In this document: one piece after another, positions 62,740 through 64,000 of the stretch
How positions within the stretch are numbered: position 1 is the stretch's first letter
Layout: each line of letters starts with the position of its first letter
From: Jatrophihabitans cynanchi
GTDB lineage: Bacteria > Actinomycetota > Actinomycetes > Mycobacteriales > Jatrophihabitantaceae
Direction: 5' to 3'
Length of the DNA: 64,000 nt
Assembly: GCF_027247405.1 (NCBI RefSeq)
Contig: NZ_CP097463.1
Span: 1,736,001-1,800,000 of the forward strand
Position numbers and translations under genes: made by a program
Notes under the pieces: generated by a model
The model's database searches: none
What the model saw: the letters and a program-made list of their open reading frames with translations, nothing else
Told to the model about the DNA's origin: nothing

Positions 62740-63762
62740 TTACGCCGTAGGCGATCCGCCCTCAGGCGCATAGTCGGACAAGTGCCCGGGGAAAGCGGAC
62801 ACCTTCGGGTTCAGGTAGGCGGCCGCATTGTTGACCGCGGTAGCGACCTCGCCGAAGCCGGTGGCGATCAGCTTCACCTTGCCGTCGTAGTCGACGATGT
62901 CGCCGGCGGCGTAGATGCCCGGCACGGTGGTGCGGCCCTGCGTGTCGACGACGATCTGCCGCTTCTGGATGTCGATACCCCACTCCATCAGCGGGCCGAG
63001 GTTGGCGGTGAAGCCGAGGGCGGCCACCAACTTGTCGCACGGCAGCGTGCTGATCTCGCCCTTGATGTCGACGTCCACCTCGGCCACGTCCGGCTCGCCG
63101 CGCACGGCGCTGACCTGCGCATCGGTCAGCATCGCCACTGACGACGCCTTGAGCAGCTCGACCGAGTGCGGGTGCGCCCGGAACTCGCCACGGCGGTGCA
63201 CGATCGTCACCGACTTGCCGATCGGCTCGAGCATCAGCGCCCAGTCCAGCGCGGAGTCGCCACCGCCGACCACGACGATGTGCTGGCCCTCGTACGCGGT
63301 CGGATCGGGCACGAAGTGGAACAGGCCGCGGCCCAGGTACTCCTCCCCGGCCGGCAGCGGCCGCGGCGAGAACGTCCCGATCCCGCCGGTGATCACGATC
63401 GCGCGGCACTCGATGCGCGTGCCCTCGGACGTGGTGACCGCGAACTGTGCGCCCTCGCCGTCGCCGACCACCCGCTCCAGGCCGACCGCTTGATGGCCGA
63501 GCAGGTACTGCGGGTCGTGCGGCGCCGCCTGGGCGAGCAGCTGCGCGACGAGCTCCCGTCCCTTGATCGCGGGGAAGCCCGCGACGTCGAAGATCGCCTT
63601 CTCCGGGTACATCGCGGTGATCTGGCCGCCCGGTTCCTCCAGCGAGTCGAGCACGGCCGTCGACAGCTTGCGCACGCCGGCGTAGTAGGCGCCGAACAGG
63701 CCCACCGGGCCCGCGCCGACGATGAGCAGGTCCACCGCGATGTTGCCCGTACCGTCCGTCAC
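62740..63762 (-). CDS. Ferredoxin/flavodoxin-NADP reductase, thioredoxin-reductase-like type
   Basis: A 340-residue FAD/NADP oxidoreductase. FAD-binding [14 protein letters not shown] is near residue 16, [20 protein letters not shown] near 45, NADP-binding [14 protein letters not shown] near 165 and the second FAD motif [13 protein letters not shown] near 285. There is no Cys-x-x-Cys between domains, so it is not a thioredoxin reductase; it fits the YumC-type ferredoxin-NADP reductases. GTG 63762 is the start. Electron partner not encoded nearby. Confidence 0.92.
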   Translation of the reverse strand: MTDGTGNIAVDLLIVGAGPVGLFGAYYAGVRKLSTAVLDSLEEPGGQITAMYPEKAIFDVAGFPAIKGRELVAQLLAQAAPHDPQYLLGHQAVGLERVVGDGEGAQFAVTTSEGTRIECRAIVITGGIGTFSPRPLPAGEEYLGRGLFHFVPDPTAYEGQHIVVVGGGDSALDWALMLEPIGKSVTIVHRRGEFRAHPHSVELLKASSVAMLTDAQVSAVRGEPDVAEVDVDIKGEISTLPCDKLVAALGFTANLGPLMEWGIDIQKRQIVVDTQGRTTVPGIYAAGDIVDYDGKVKLIATGFGEVATAVNNAAAYLNPKVSAFPGHLSDYAPEGGSPTA

Positions 63763-63811
63763 AGCCGCGAGCCTACCGACAGCGGGCTGCGAACAGGCGG
63801 TCGCCGCGCAG

Positions 63812-64000
63812 TCACTCCACCGTGACGGATTTGGCCAGGTTACGCGGTTTGTCGACGTCGTAGCCGCGAGCCTGCGCGATCTCGGCGGCCAGCACCTGCA
63901 GCGGCACCGTGGTGACGAACGGGGTGAGCAGCGTCGGCACGGCCGGTACCTCGATCAGGTAGTCGGCGTGGCTGCGCGCAACCAGGTCGCCCTCCTCGGC
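63812..64000 (-). CDS. glmS: Glucosamine-fructose-6-phosphate aminotransferase, C-terminal end only
   Basis: The last 62 codons of GlmS, which makes glucosamine 6-phosphate for cell-wall precursors. Reading in from the right edge, the frame gives [20 protein letters not shown] and ends [13 protein letters not shown] before TGA at 63814-63812; these are the conserved C-terminal features including the active-site lysine in the final loop. The gene continues beyond the window. Confidence 0.95.
   Translation of the reverse strand, partial: AEEGDLVARSHADYLIEVPAVPTLLTPFVTTVPLQVLAAEIAQARGYDVDKPRNLAKSVTVE

Noticed and set aside
62740-63762. Thioredoxin reductase
   Set aside because: The redox-active Cys-x-x-Cys is absent although both nucleotide-binding motifs are present; ferredoxin/flavodoxin-NADP reductase fits better.

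Overview
The window is about 70% G+C, densely coded, and rich in GTG starts and ATGA/GTGA gene overlaps. It carries WhiB proteins, GuaB3, FbiC and an F420-dependent glucose-6-phosphate dehydrogenase, a histidine-tailed GroEL, DUF5319 and PspC-type membrane proteins. That points to an actinomycete (Actinomycetota), probably near the Frankiales/Jatrophihabitantales/Mycobacteriales. Two blocks recall remembered Mycobacterium tuberculosis gene order: chorismate mutase - uvrD/pcrA - sucC (Rv0948c-Rv0951), and guaA...guaB3 - guaB - DUF5319 - whiB3 - groEL - groES - tsaD - rimI - tsaB - tsaE - alr - nnrD - acpS... - glmS (Rv3396c-Rv3436c). No tRNA, rRNA, CRISPR array, integrase or insertion sequence was seen.

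Layout. 0-13 kb: sucC (partial), a free-standing B12-binding domain protein, whiB7, a P-loop kinase, a frameshifted DUF222/HNH gene, pcrA, a frameshifted APC permease, a chorismate mutase behind a complete Phe/Tyr transcription attenuator, and a PspC-linked two-component envelope-stress locus. 12.3-14 kb: an XRE regulator converging on a two-gene ClpP operon in which one subunit has lost the catalytic serine. 14-26.8 kb: a self-contained hexuronate catabolic regulon (UxaC, UxuB-type reductase, ManD-type mannonate dehydratase, LacI regulator, KDPG aldolase, ABC importer, KDG kinase, altronate dehydratase) with two LacI-type palindromic operators. 26.8-32 kb: a CitA/CitB-type two-component system facing a NitT/TauT-type ABC importer.

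32-44 kb: a ferritin-like protein, guaA, an SDR, a CorA transporter, tryptophan 2,3-dioxygenase with a divergent Lrp regulator, then fbiC, fgd, guaB3 and guaB on the minus strand, linking purine synthesis and cofactor F420 use. 44-48 kb: a MacB/FtsX-type ABC exporter, then a leader of overlapping micro-ORFs built on a 30-bp tandem repeat in front of DUF5319. 48-57 kb: whiB3-like gene, groEL/groES under a CIRCE operator, an ECF sigma factor with a membrane-anchored propeller protein, a repeat-containing hypothetical, and a large fusion of a PHA-synthase-like hydrolase with a degenerate adenylate-forming domain. 57-64 kb: the t6A genes tsaD/rimI/tsaB/tsaE, alr, nnrE-nnrD, acpS, a ferredoxin-NADP reductase and the 3' end of glmS.

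The strongest regulatory structure is the chorismate mutase leader at 8206-8355. It has a promoter, a leaderless 21-codon peptide with Phe-Phe-Tyr-Gly-Tyr, and three mutually exclusive hairpins (protector, antiterminator, terminator). Other items worth checking are the inactive ClpP partner, a hairpin over the whiB7 ribosome binding site, the micro-ORF cascade at 47.85 kb, and two single-base frameshifts that could be real decay or sequence error.
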